Assembly (NCBI GenBank): GCA_964521105.1
Contig: CAZFPO010000073.1
Location: 1 to 14,241, forward strand
Direction: 5' to 3'
DNA length: 14,241 nt
Source: JAQUGA01 sp964521105
GTDB taxonomy: Bacteria; Bacteroidota; Bacteroidia; Bacteroidales; WCHB1-69
Below the pieces are notes generated by a model. The model was not told where the DNA came from, made no database searches, and worked only from the letters and a program-made list of their open reading frames with translations. Each line of letters begins with the position of its first letter. Within the stretch, counting starts at the first letter, position 1. Positions 5,356-13,954 of this stretch are shown piece by piece. Both the position numbers and the translations under genes were made by a program.

Positions 5356-7479
5356 TTATTTTAATTTGTAAGCGCCCCAATCATTTTGTATTTCGGGCGA
5401 AACATTCAGTGTGGGTGTTTGCTTTTTATCGTCGATTAACGATTGCTTAGACACTTCGTATTTCAAGTAATCGAATAACTCTTTATAATTAACATCACCC
5501 TTTGTATCTTTAAGTTTTTTAAGCAGGAAATAGGTAAAATAGCCATGTTTTTTTTCCTCATAAACCCCCGATGATTCGGTACCCTGGCTTGAAGCAAAGA
5601 CTACAATTTTACCGTTAAGTTCAATCTTTTCGGGGTTAACGGTCATTGATTTCTTAGTCACGAGAGGCATGTTTCGAGCCCCACCACTAAAACAGGCATC
5701 CAAAAAAACGGTAATTCGTTGTGTTGGATATTCGGTTAATGATTTAAACAAAAAGCTTAAAGAAATGGCATCTGTTAAATCGGCACCGTTCACATCAACC
5801 GGAATTAAAAATGGTTCTTTGGTTTGCTCATTTGGCAAACCATGCCCTGAATAATAAAAAATCAATTCGGCATTACCATTTTCGATTTGAGAAAAATCCT
5901 TAAGCTTACTAATAGATCGTTTCATTTGTGCAGATGTTCCATCCTTTAAAATTATAATTTGATTTTCGGGGATGCCTAACAACTTGATGCAATACGTTTT
6001 AAAAACATCGGCATCGTTGATGGCAAATGGAACATTAATTTCTGTTTTAGCGGTGGTTTGAGATTTTGAATAATCTTCGTTACCAATAATTAAAACAAAG
6101 GTATTTTTTTTACTATTTTGTTCAAAAAACATAATGGAATCCACCTCATTTTCAATATTTTTATTAACTATCGATACAGGTGTTGTTATATTTTGGGTGA
6201 TTGTTTGTTGGTTATTAACTTTAGGTTCAGGCTCAATTACTTCATTTTCGGTTTCGGATATTATTGGTTTTATTGAATATTGTGTGGTTGTTTGTTGGTT
6301 ATTAACTTTAGGCTCGGGCTTAACAACTTCATTTTCGGTTTCGGATGCAACTGGAGTTATTAATAATAACTTTGAATTTTCTACCGGTTTATTATTTTCA
6401 TTTTTAACATCTACAGTACTAATATCTATTTTTGGTTTATAATTATTAACCGTTGTCTGATTATTTTCATTTTCAAAATCGGATATATCCCAAATTTTAA
6501 CCACACCATCGGCTGACCCAGTGGCTAAATAATTTCTATCTTGAGAAATAGACATACACCAGATTTCACCTCGATGCTCATTAAAAGTTGCAATTGGCAT
6601 TTTAACACTTTGGGTTGGTTTGCAATCCCAAAACTTAATTGTATTATCATCAGAAGCACTTACAATTATTCCATTCTTTAAAAACAAAATTGAATTAATA
6701 CACTTTTGATGTGCTTGAAAAGAATATATAAATGAATAATCGGTTAAATTATAAATTTTTATAATACCATCTTCGCTTGCACTAGCAAAAAATTTACCAA
6801 AAGGATCTATTGCTATACCCCAAACATTTGATAAATGAGGCTTTATGTATGTATTTGAGTTTTTATCTTCGCCTATTTTTCGTATAATATTTGCAGAAAT
6901 AACATCATAAATCAAAATTTCGCCAAGACTTGTTCCAACAATTAAATTTTTTTCATCGTTTGTATAAAGCAAAGATGTAACTTCTCCTTGCTCAATATCA
7001 ACTTTTTTTTGTTTTTCAAAACGTCCTCTGTTTAACCGACACAACCAAATAAAGTTTTTTCTGCTAACTGCAAAATAATTTTCATTTTGGCTAATATTAC
7101 ATCTTTGCATCTGAGAGTCAAAATATGTTCCGAATTCATTATTTTTAATAGGCTTACCTGTTTTGGCATCATAAACTGCAAAATTAAAGTTGTCTGCAGC
7201 ACCTAAAATATAATTTCCCGTTGTAGAATATTCAACATCCCAAATTTTTGAATAATTTTCGATGTTTACAGATTGTTTTGAATCTATGGTTGTAGTTGTA
7301 ATTTTACCATCCAATGAACTAGAGACAAATGAGCTGGCATCAGGGTTAAAACTCAACGAAGTTACAGCATTGCTGTGTAAAAGTTTTGAAAAAATACATT
7401 TACCCGACTGCGAATACACTATATTTACAGACAAGATAAGAGATGCAATAATTAGCATTCTATAAAAACACCTTTTCAT
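5356..7479 (-). CDS. exported WD40-repeat caspase-like protease (peptidase C14)
   Basis: 707 residues. A signal peptide covers 1-23 (ends VYSQ). WD40-type beta-propeller repeats span about 30-335, the clearest being 215-245, 256-286 and 301-332 (each ending in SxDGxxKIW-like strands). A Pro/Glu/Asn-rich linker (336-455) holds a 29-residue tandem repeat. The caspase (C14/metacaspase-like) domain is about 456-707, with His H546 in FYYSGHG and nucleophile C596 in LDACFSG, so it looks catalytically intact. The domain is closely similar to that of the upstream gene, pointing to tandem duplication with different N-terminal modules. It begins 19 nt after that gene and ends 35 nt before the DGR variable gene. 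WD40-caspase fusions are known in bacteria as putative sensor-effectors, but export and coupling to a DGR are unusual. Confidence 0.9.
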   Translation of the reverse strand: MKRCFYRMLIIASLILSVNIVYSQSGKCIFSKLLHSNAVTSLSFNPDASSFVSSSLDGKITTTTIDSKQSVNIENYSKIWDVEYSTTGNYILGAADNFNFAVYDAKTGKPIKNNEFGTYFDSQMQRCNISQNENYFAVSRKNFIWLCRLNRGRFEKQKKVDIEQGEVTSLLYTNDEKNLIVGTSLGEILIYDVISANIIRKIGEDKNSNTYIKPHLSNVWGIAIDPFGKFFASASEDGIIKIYNLTDYSFIYSFQAHQKCINSILFLKNGIIVSASDDNTIKFWDCKPTQSVKMPIATFNEHRGEIWCMSISQDRNYLATGSADGVVKIWDISDFENENNQTTVNNYKPKIDISTVDVKNENNKPVENSKLLLITPVASETENEVVKPEPKVNNQQTTTQYSIKPIISETENEVIEPEPKVNNQQTITQNITTPVSIVNKNIENEVDSIMFFEQNSKKNTFVLIIGNEDYSKSQTTAKTEINVPFAINDADVFKTYCIKLLGIPENQIIILKDGTSAQMKRSISKLKDFSQIENGNAELIFYYSGHGLPNEQTKEPFLIPVDVNGADLTDAISLSFLFKSLTEYPTQRITVFLDACFSGGARNMPLVTKKSMTVNPEKIELNGKIVVFASSQGTESSGVYEEKKHGYFTYFLLKKLKDTKGDVNYKELFDYLKYEVSKQSLIDDKKQTPTLNVSPEIQNDWGAYKLK
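6193..6345 (-). repeat. 87-nt tandem repeat in the caspase linker
   Basis: In-frame duplication between propeller and caspase. SETENEVVKPEPKVNNQQT (from residue 379) recurs 29 residues later as SETENEVIEPEPKVNNQQT (from 408). Both copies remain open and acidic/Asn-rich, suggesting a flexible spacer whose length may vary. Confidence 0.8.
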
Positions 7480-7498
7480 AAATTTATTTTAAAAACAA

Positions 7499-9202
7499 TT
7501 ATTTAATCGACCAGTTTTTCCAAACATCTTTTAAGCTAGGTGTAAATATTATCACCGGATTTTGAGGTTTACCACTCAAAATAGATTCTTTAGCTACGTT
7601 CGATTTAATGTAATTATATAAATCACCGTAATTAACATTTCCTGCGGTTTCTTGTAGTTTTTTTAATAAAAAATAGGTAAAATAACCATGCTGATAAGCA
7701 CTGTTATAGCCTGATGATTCGATGCCATCGCTCGAAGCAAAAATGACAATGTTTCCATTTAATTCGGGCATTTCGGGATTTACACTCATTGTTTTTTGCG
7801 ACAATAATGGCATATTACGAGCATTACCACTAAAACAAGCATCCAAAAATACAGTAACTTGTTTTGGGGAGTTTTCGGTTAATTTAGTGTACACATCCAT
7901 AAGTTTAACCCCCGAACCAACATTTGCACCACTTACATCCACCGGAATTAAATAGGGCTCTTTGGTGTTTTCTAACGGCATTCCATGTCCCGAATAATAA
8001 AAAAACACTTCTGCATTACCTTGTTCTGCCTTAATCAATAAGCTAATTTGATCTAAAAGCTGTGTCATTTCGGCTTTTGTAGCATTATCTTTAAATAAAA
8101 TTTGGCGTGCGGGAATACCTAAAATATTTAAACAATACTCCTGAAATATTTTAGCATCATTTACCGCGAAATTTACATTCGATTCTTTGCTTAAAGTAGG
8201 TTGTTTGCTGGTGTAATCCTCGTTTCCAAAAATTAAAGCAAAGCGATGAATATTTTGAACTGAATTTTTAGGTATATTTTTATCTACATCAGCGGTTAAC
8301 GAAACAGGTACGATGTTAATTTCATTGTTGGTAGCATTGCTGGCAATATTAATAGTTTTGCCCGACGATTGCGCATCCACCGTTGCAGCAAGCTCTTTAC
8401 CCTGAGCATATTGACCGTATTTCTCCTCAATTTTAACGTTTATAGGTATCGTTGTTGCCGTGTATTTTTTATTTGCTTGAAATTCAAATATTAATGTTTT
8501 TGATCCACCGGGAAGCAATTCATTAATGAAAAATTCTTCCACATCGCCATTTAAATACACGTTAGTAGGATATGAAAAACTCACTTTCACGTTTTGAGCC
8601 GTTCCTTGTCCTACGTTTTGTATTAATACTTTTAACTGAATTGGATAACCGATTTTTAGATTCCCATTGTCGGATAAAAAAGAGTAATCAACCACTTTAA
8701 CATCTGGTTTTGCAAACTCTTTGGTTGAAATGTTTAAATTAATAGGATCGGGCTGAAATCCTTTTGCTTCATCAAACGAAATTTGCAAATTCGCACTTCC
8801 AGTAGTTAAATACATACTGCCCGAAATCGGAATTTTTACTTTTTGAGATTTTTTTGGTTCAATTTTACCAACATAAAGCGATTCGTTAAATTCTAAACCT
8901 TTAACATTGCTCTTATTCGTAACTGTAACCCTCACGTTATTGGCGTTCCCATTCCCATTGTTGATAATTACAAACTCGATGTAACAACTTTCGTTTGCAT
9001 CAATCCGATCGTTGTTGTTGGCATCAATAAATTTTACGTTTTCGGTTTCGAGCAAGGCAGGTTTAGTGTCGGCAACATCTTTCGATATCAACACATTATT
9101 CATGCGATAGGTATTACTCTTAAAAGTTGTTTGTGAAAATCCTTTTGGGATTGTAGCAAATAACAACAAGGCAAAAACGATAAAAAGCTTAATTTTATTC
9201 AT
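7499..9202 (-). CDS. exported CARDB-caspase-like protease (peptidase C14)
   Basis: 567 residues. A signal peptide covers 1-24 (ends GFSQ). An EF-hand-like acidic loop (D60, N62, N64, D68, E71) leads into two CARDB/Ig-like adhesion-type domains, about 70-158 and 166-262, each with the NNGNGNANNVRV or QNVGQGTAQNVKV signature. The caspase domain is about 318-567, with H406 in FYYSGHG and C456 in LDACFSG, both catalytic residues present. It is the first gene of the apparent operon: ~1.4 kb of non-coding sequence lies upstream, and the next gene starts 19 nt after its stop. CARDB domains in other proteins bind surfaces or ligands, so this may position the protease extracellularly. Substrate unknown. 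Confidence 0.9.
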   Translation of the reverse strand: MNKIKLFIVFALLLFATIPKGFSQTTFKSNTYRMNNVLISKDVADTKPALLETENVKFIDANNNDRIDANESCYIEFVIINNGNGNANNVRVTVTNKSNVKGLEFNESLYVGKIEPKKSQKVKIPISGSMYLTTGSANLQISFDEAKGFQPDPINLNISTKEFAKPDVKVVDYSFLSDNGNLKIGYPIQLKVLIQNVGQGTAQNVKVSFSYPTNVYLNGDVEEFFINELLPGGSKTLIFEFQANKKYTATTIPINVKIEEKYGQYAQGKELAATVDAQSSGKTINIASNATNNEINIVPVSLTADVDKNIPKNSVQNIHRFALIFGNEDYTSKQPTLSKESNVNFAVNDAKIFQEYCLNILGIPARQILFKDNATKAEMTQLLDQISLLIKAEQGNAEVFFYYSGHGMPLENTKEPYLIPVDVSGANVGSGVKLMDVYTKLTENSPKQVTVFLDACFSGNARNMPLLSQKTMSVNPEMPELNGNIVIFASSDGIESSGYNSAYQHGYFTYFLLKKLQETAGNVNYGDLYNYIKSNVAKESILSGKPQNPVIIFTPSLKDVWKNWSIK

Positions 9203-9414
9203 AATATTTTGTGTAAAATAAGTTTCTGTTTGTAAAAATAAGAAACTAAATTAATAAAAATCACTTTTGTCTGAAAAAAAATGAGATACTTCACTATTGT
9301 ACAGAATGACAATGGTTTAGATGATTTTGATTAATAATGAAGCTTACTGGTGAAAAATTCAATAATCAATTGAGACATGCGAGAGACGATGATGATGGAT
9401 GAATAAGTTCTCTG

Positions 9415-9755
9415 TGTTAATGACTTCGCCAACAAGGGATGAAAATTATATCGAAAGAATTGATTTTGTCACAAAATTTGCAATATCTAAGCAAATTTTT
9501 CGCCTAAATCATTTAACTTTTAACATCTTAGGGCTACAAATATTCGACACCTTCGGTGTCGGAAACAAAGCTAGGATAATTCATTGGCAAAAACTGGAGT
9601 TTGAGGATGGATTATTTGACACATACAGTGTCGGATTTTTAACTTCACCAGAGTATCATGATGGATATTCTGATGGAGGAAAATCATAAGAGTCCCATGC
9701 TGGAGATACTGATGGGGAAAAAAAAACTTGTTGGTAACAACACCATCAAGGGCTG
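9415..9755 (+). repeat. four-hairpin intergenic repeat, unit F (expanded)
   Basis: Hairpin 1 at 9472-9510 plus flank (one outer mismatch). Hairpin 2 is the perfect CGACACC-TTC-GGTGTCG at 9545-9561. A second hairpin-2-like stem GACAC/GTGTC follows at 9618-9632, with two successive hairpin-3-like segments (about 9650-9675 and 9690-9716) and hairpin 4 at about 9728-9751. The inner part therefore looks partly duplicated. The 9203-9400 stretch before it holds no gene I recognise; it should contain the promoter of the caspase operon, but no convincing TAnnTTTG element is seen. Confidence 0.65.
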
Positions 9756-9766
9756 AGAAAACATCA

Positions 9767-9925
9767 GGTGCAGAGCACCGTCATATCTGTAATAAAACAT
9801 CAAAAAAAACAAATTAAGGTGCAGCGCACCGCACTATGGAACAAATCATCAGAGTTCCGTGATGGAGATACTGATGAGTGAAAATCCAAGTTGGTAACAA
9901 CACCAACAAGGGCAAACAACGCATT
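9767..9925 (+). repeat. partial repeat unit G with paired GGTGC palindromes
   Basis: Two short hairpins 51 nt apart, GGTGC-AGA-GCACC (9767-9779) and GGTGC-AGC-GCACC (9818-9830), precede a hairpin-3 stem CATCAG (9847-9852)/CTGATG (9871-9876) and a hairpin-4 stem GTTGGT/ACCAAC near 9900-9914. Hairpins 1 and 2 are absent. Confidence 0.55.
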
Positions 9926-9989
9926 TAGTTTTTTTAGATTTTTAAGGAATCCTCTCCTTCAAATCTATTCGATTACGCTATCGCGGTGT

Positions 9990-10190
9990 TTTCCTTGGTG
10001 GTAACAAAACCATCAAGGACTGAGAATTACATCAAACGAATTGATTTTGTCATAAAATTTGCAAGCTCAAAGCAAATTTTCCGCCAAAATCATTTAACTT
10101 TTAACATCTTTAGGCTACAAATATTCGACACCTTCGGTGTCGGATTTTTTAGCTTCATCAGAGTATCATGATGGAGATTCTGATGGGGAG
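9990..10190 (+). repeat. four-hairpin intergenic repeat, unit H
   Basis: A leading hairpin-4 stem CCTTGGTGGT (9993-10002)/ACCATCAAGG (10009-10018), paired throughout if one G-T wobble is allowed. It is followed by hairpin 1 (10043-10091, perfect arms), hairpin 2 (10126-10142, perfect 7-bp stem) and hairpin 3, CATCAGA (10156-10162)/TCTGATG (10179-10185). Confidence 0.75.
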
Positions 10191-10224
10191 GAGAAAACAC
10201 CAACATTGGCGGAAACGAAAAATT

Positions 10225-10420
10225 AAATCATAATATTTGATTTTTCATAAAATTTGCAAGCTCAAAGCAAATTTTCCGCCAAAACCATTTAACTTTTAAC
10301 ATCTTTGGGCTACAAATATTCGACACTTTCGGTGTCGGATTTTTTAGCTTCATCAGAGTATCATGATGGAGATTCTGATGGGTAGAAAATCCTTGTTGGT
10401 GACCAGTCAAACATGGGCTG
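10225..10420 (+). repeat. four-hairpin intergenic repeat, unit I
   Basis: Hairpin 1 at about 10239-10286 (decayed outer arm). Hairpin 2 is CGACAC-TTTCG-GTGTCG at 10321-10337. Hairpin 3 is CATCAGA (10351-10357)/TCTGATG (10374-10380). Hairpin 4 is CCTTGTT/AACATGG-type with one mismatch, near 10391-10416. Confidence 0.7.
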
Positions 10421-10450
10421 AAAGCCTATTGGTGTCTGAGGCTCTCGTTT

Positions 10451-10475
10451 CAAGGTGGCTCTCGAAGCCACCTTG
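10451..10475. repeat. strong isolated hairpin CAAGGTGGCT-ctcga-AGCCACCTTG
   Basis: Perfect 10-bp stem with a 5-nt loop, flanked by GTTTC (10447-10451) and GAAAC (10476-10481 region), which extend it across a small bulge. It is followed by a second partial arm (CTCGAAGCCACC, about 10483-10495). It lies ~100 nt beyond the stop of the DUF4384 gene and has no T-tract, so a simple terminator is not obvious. The rest of 10500-10581 shows nothing clear. Confidence 0.5.
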
Positions 10476-10581
10476 CGAAACCTCTCGAAGCCACCGCATT
10501 ATTTAAAGTCAAAAGAATTTGCATTAATAATCAGAGTCCTAAGCGAGAGACATAGGAGGGGAAATAAACTCAACATTATTT

Positions 10582-11673
10582 TTATTTGTAATCAATTATA
10601 AAACTGAGTATTTGAGTACTTATTGGTATTTTATTTTTTTGTGATGAATTTAAGCTACCAAAAAAAACTTCGGCATTCATACTGTTTATCGTGTTATAAT
10701 AAGATCCATTATTATCCACCAAAGATGTAAACATTAATGATAAAGGCTGATTGGATGCTATAACTTTTATATATACTTTACCCACTGGAGGGTCAATCTT
10801 AAACCCACCGGCATGGGGTAAATAATAAATACCCACTTCAAACTGTTTGGGAGTTTCTTCTTTATATGGATAAAGTGGTTGTAGATATGGATGATCTTTG
10901 TCATCGGGCATATAATAAAACGCGTAAATATAACATGGTTTTATTACCTCAATTTTTAAACAGTAGGATTGACCAATGAATATTTTTTCATTATCGACAA
11001 TTTCGGTTTTATTTTGTTCAAAAATATGTAGCAAACTAATTTTAATAAGATTAAAATTATTATTATCCGAAAACTGTAATATCTTGTTCATATAATTTTC
11101 TTCTTCCGAAATTTCGATATTTAAGTTTTTCAAATCATTAATGTCGGATAATTCGATGCTTGCTGTTGTTTTTTCGATGGAATAAGATTTTCCGGTATTT
11201 TGCGGTTTAAAAACATTTTCTTTTATTACCAATTCGGAAAATGAAATTGTTTTAAAATCGGGCGAAATGTAATATTTTCCGGTTATAAAATAATCAGGGC
11301 TTAATTTGTCGTTTAAATTGTTGTAAAATTTATTCTCCTCTTCGGCAGTACCAGGCACTTTAAAATATTTTTTCTCCTGGCTGTTGATAGGATACGAAAT
11401 TATGTACTCTTTTTTATTGGTTAACTCGATTAATTTTTGCGATAACCTACCCGACAAACGAATTCCTAACATTGTTTTAGAATTGTTGTTGCTTGCCGTT
11501 TCGCCCTCGAAATATAAAATGGCAACTTTACTTCCTACGGGGATATTTGAGTGTTTTAACTGGCGATAAATCTTATTGGCTGCATCACTGCATAAATTAT
11601 CAATGCAGGTTTGTGCATTCGTAAATTGACTTAAAAATAAAATTAAGGTAATTATCGTGATATTTTTTTTCAT
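10582..11673 (-). CDS. secreted DUF4384-domain protein, probable caspase partner
   Basis: 363 residues with a signal peptide at 1-20 (ends TNAQ). Residues about 45-150 resemble a FlgO/CsgG/TolB-N-like alpha/beta fold (GSKVAILYFEGE, then SGRLSQKLIEL and PDYFITGKY). Residues about 232-310 match DUF4384 (GQSYCLKIEVIKPCYIYAFYY, then PLYPY and PVGKVYIKVIAS), a module often fused to or encoded beside bacterial caspase-like peptidases. Here it stands alone, 172 nt downstream of the caspase-PEGA-FGE gene on the same strand, and may share its transcript. Role unknown; I infer a surface accessory to the caspase. The N-terminal assignment is weaker than DUF4384. Confidence 0.7.
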   Translation of the reverse strand: MKKNITIITLILFLSQFTNAQTCIDNLCSDAANKIYRQLKHSNIPVGSKVAILYFEGETASNNNSKTMLGIRLSGRLSQKLIELTNKKEYIISYPINSQEKKYFKVPGTAEEENKFYNNLNDKLSPDYFITGKYYISPDFKTISFSELVIKENVFKPQNTGKSYSIEKTTASIELSDINDLKNLNIEISEEENYMNKILQFSDNNNFNLIKISLLHIFEQNKTEIVDNEKIFIGQSYCLKIEVIKPCYIYAFYYMPDDKDHPYLQPLYPYKEETPKQFEVGIYYLPHAGGFKIDPPVGKVYIKVIASNQPLSLMFTSLVDNNGSYYNTINSMNAEVFFGSLNSSQKNKIPISTQILSFIIDYK

Positions 11674-11845
11674 TTATACAGTATTAAATTATCTAAATTC
11701 TGTATGTTTTTTTACTTGGTTTTTCAGCACCTTTTTACTTGTTATGTCCATTTTCACCTACTTGCTAAAAAAGATAGAGCAATGCTTAAATTCTTGTTTA
11801 CAAACATACTAATTTTCTCGCAAAAATAACAAAGCACAAAAGCAT

Positions 11846-13912
11846 TTATGGTAAAAGAACCAACCTAAAACCGAGATTGCTATTGCGGCGATCAGGATCG
11901 GTGTAACTACGATACGATACACTACTGTAATTCGTATTATCATTCCAACTGCCACCACGTATTACCCGTTGCGAGTAATTTCCATTATAATAATCCTCAC
12001 ACCATTCCCAAACGTTACCTGTCATATCATAAACACCTAAAACATTAGCTTTTTTAAGTCCTACGGTATGTTTAGCCTCGTATGAATTACCTTTGTACCA
12101 TGCAACATCGCCAATAAAATTACTACCGCTGTATTCGTATGTATAAAAATTGTTTCCACCATTAGCTACGTATGCCCATTCTTTTTCATTAGGCAACCTA
12201 TAATATCGACCTGTTAAACGATTAAGTTTGCTAATGTATTGTTTTACATCATTCCAGCTTACATTTTCTACCGGATAATTGGAACCTCTTTTTTGAACAG
12301 AAGGATTACTTCCCATCACAGCATCCCATTGAGCTTCGGTTATTTCATACATCCCAATATAAAAACCAGATGTTGTCATAATACCGCTACCAGACCCTTC
12401 TACATACACCATTTCTATTCCATCGGGATTCCAGATTTGCCCATTTTTTGGAATTTTACTGGTACTAACGACCAATGAAGAATCAATTTTGCTGGTATCG
12501 CGTACGTTTGCCACCGGAGTATTACTATTTGTAATTTTGAGGTTTGCCTTGATTTTGAATGTTTGTCCAATTATAACATTTACTTTTTCGTTCCAAATTT
12601 GTGTGCCTTCAATTTTAAGGCTGTGAACACCCGCTGTTAAATTTTTAATATTAGTAGTGGAACCCTTTGTTATACTGCTATGAAACACATCATCTACGTA
12701 TAGTTTACCGTTTATTTCGGAATAAAGTGCAATGGTACCTGTTTCGTTTTTTGCTCGAACAGTAGTTGTTTGATTGCTAATTATCATTACTTTTTCGGTC
12801 CAATTAGATGACCCTTTAATGTTTATTACCCTTAATCCAGTTTGGATATTTTTAAACAAACTGGTGTTTCCTGCTGTAATTTCTTTATAAAAAGCCCCAT
12901 CGATATATAATTTTCCCGAAATTTCAGAAATTACTTGTAAATTACCAGTGGAAGTGGTTGTTGCTACTTCTGTTGCTTTTTTTTCTGTTATTGAAACTGT
13001 TGTTGTCACCGTTGATGTTGCTACTGCAGTTGTTTTTGCTGAAGTTACATCCTCATGATTTGAAACAACAAAAACAAAATCACCTTTATCAAGATTTGGG
13101 TTTCGGATTTTGCCATATTGAGGATGTTGGGTGTTATTTGAATAATTAACAACTGTTGTTTGCAAAAAATCACCAAGTTCAGTGCCTGTAAGATATCCGT
13201 CCTTGTTGGCATCGGCTTCGTTTGTGGTAATTGCTGTAACAAATTGCTTACGGAAAACGCTTACATCTGGGACAGTTTCATTGGCAGATCCAGAAGAAAT
13301 AAATTGCCTTACAGGCTGTGAAATTTTATAGTTTATTATTTCGGGTGCAGAACGCGACATGGCAAACAAAGAACCCGAGAAACAAGCATCAAATAAAAAC
13401 AAGGCATGTCTTGATTCTATGCTCTTAGCATATATTTCAATTTGAGCCATAGCCATTGCTTTATTTTTAAAACCTGCCTCATCTTTATTTGGCTTAGGTG
13501 CATCAACAGGAACAATGTAGCCAAGTTCTTCTCCATAACCTGTTTTTATGGTATGCCCATGACCTGCATAGTAAATCAATAAACGATTGTTTAAATTGTT
13601 TCCATATTTAGAAATAAATGAACTGATGGCTTTGTCCATTCCTTCTTTTGTCAGATTTCGTTCAACAATAACGTTAAAACCATTGTCTTCCAATGCTTTT
13701 TTTACTGCTTCAATATCTTTTTCAACACCCGGCAAACGACTCCATGACGTATAATTAATGTTTCCAATAATTAAAGCATGGCTTTCGTTATAGAGCTTTG
13801 TTTGTTGTTCGCCAATTTTAATGGTAACTGGTTTAAAACCCCTGTTATCCTGCGATTGCAATCGAGCAAATGCGGAAAATAAAATTAAAAAAACAACTAA
13901 TTTGCGTATCAT
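11846..13912 (-). CDS. exported caspase-PEGA-FGE-sulfatase fusion protein
   Basis: 688 residues. A signal peptide covers 1-20 (ends RLQSQ). The caspase C14 domain spans about 42-285, with H118 in YYAGHGH and C177 in FDACFSG. An EF-hand-type loop (D234, N236, D238, G239, E245) sits before its last helix, as in related bacterial caspases. A Thr/Val-rich linker (about 288-323) precedes two PEGA-like domains (about 325-388 and 393-458), each with the NGKLYVDD/SGKLYIDG pattern. An FGE-sulfatase domain (about 495-688) shows NVSWNDVKQYI, YRLPNEKEWAYVA, GVYDMTGNVWEWCEDYY and RVIRGGSW. The C-terminus has the same fold as the DGR variable protein, but its DNA differs from TR at non-adenine positions, so it is not a current VR. 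It combines in one chain what the DGR operon keeps as separate proteins. Confidence 0.92.
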   Translation of the reverse strand: MIRKLVVFLILFSAFARLQSQDNRGFKPVTIKIGEQQTKLYNESHALIIGNINYTSWSRLPGVEKDIEAVKKALEDNGFNVIVERNLTKEGMDKAISSFISKYGNNLNNRLLIYYAGHGHTIKTGYGEELGYIVPVDAPKPNKDEAGFKNKAMAMAQIEIYAKSIESRHALFLFDACFSGSLFAMSRSAPEIINYKISQPVRQFISSGSANETVPDVSVFRKQFVTAITTNEADANKDGYLTGTELGDFLQTTVVNYSNNTQHPQYGKIRNPNLDKGDFVFVVSNHEDVTSAKTTAVATSTVTTTVSITEKKATEVATTTSTGNLQVISEISGKLYIDGAFYKEITAGNTSLFKNIQTGLRVINIKGSSNWTEKVMIISNQTTTVRAKNETGTIALYSEINGKLYVDDVFHSSITKGSTTNIKNLTAGVHSLKIEGTQIWNEKVNVIIGQTFKIKANLKITNSNTPVANVRDTSKIDSSLVVSTSKIPKNGQIWNPDGIEMVYVEGSGSGIMTTSGFYIGMYEITEAQWDAVMGSNPSVQKRGSNYPVENVSWNDVKQYISKLNRLTGRYYRLPNEKEWAYVANGGNNFYTYEYSGSNFIGDVAWYKGNSYEAKHTVGLKKANVLGVYDMTGNVWEWCEDYYNGNYSQRVIRGGSWNDNTNYSSVSYRSYTDPDRRNSNLGFRLVLLP

Positions 13913-13954
13913 ATTGTTATTTTATTGTTCATTAATATTTTTTTCAAAAAATTT

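Noticed and set aside
9203..9280. Promoter for the caspase operon
   Set aside because: A promoter is expected here, but I found no exact TAnnTTTG -7 element; only a loose TATTTTTA-like match in very AT-rich sequence.
9399..9689. Plus-strand 96-codon reading frame, and similar ones at 2028-2246 and 9986-10171
   Set aside because: They run through the hairpin repeat itself and look alike only because the repeats are alike; there is no recognisable protein or start context, and the frame is not kept in all units.
55..10420. Integron attC sites or cassette array
   Set aside because: No integrase gene, no conserved R box core sites, and units are multi-hairpin with no cassette genes between them.
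11846..11960. C-terminus of the caspase-PEGA-FGE gene as a third variable repeat
   Set aside because: The protein end (RVIRGGSW...GFRLV) resembles the VR product, but the DNA differs from TR at many non-adenine and third-codon positions, so it is a homologous fold and not a target of this TR.
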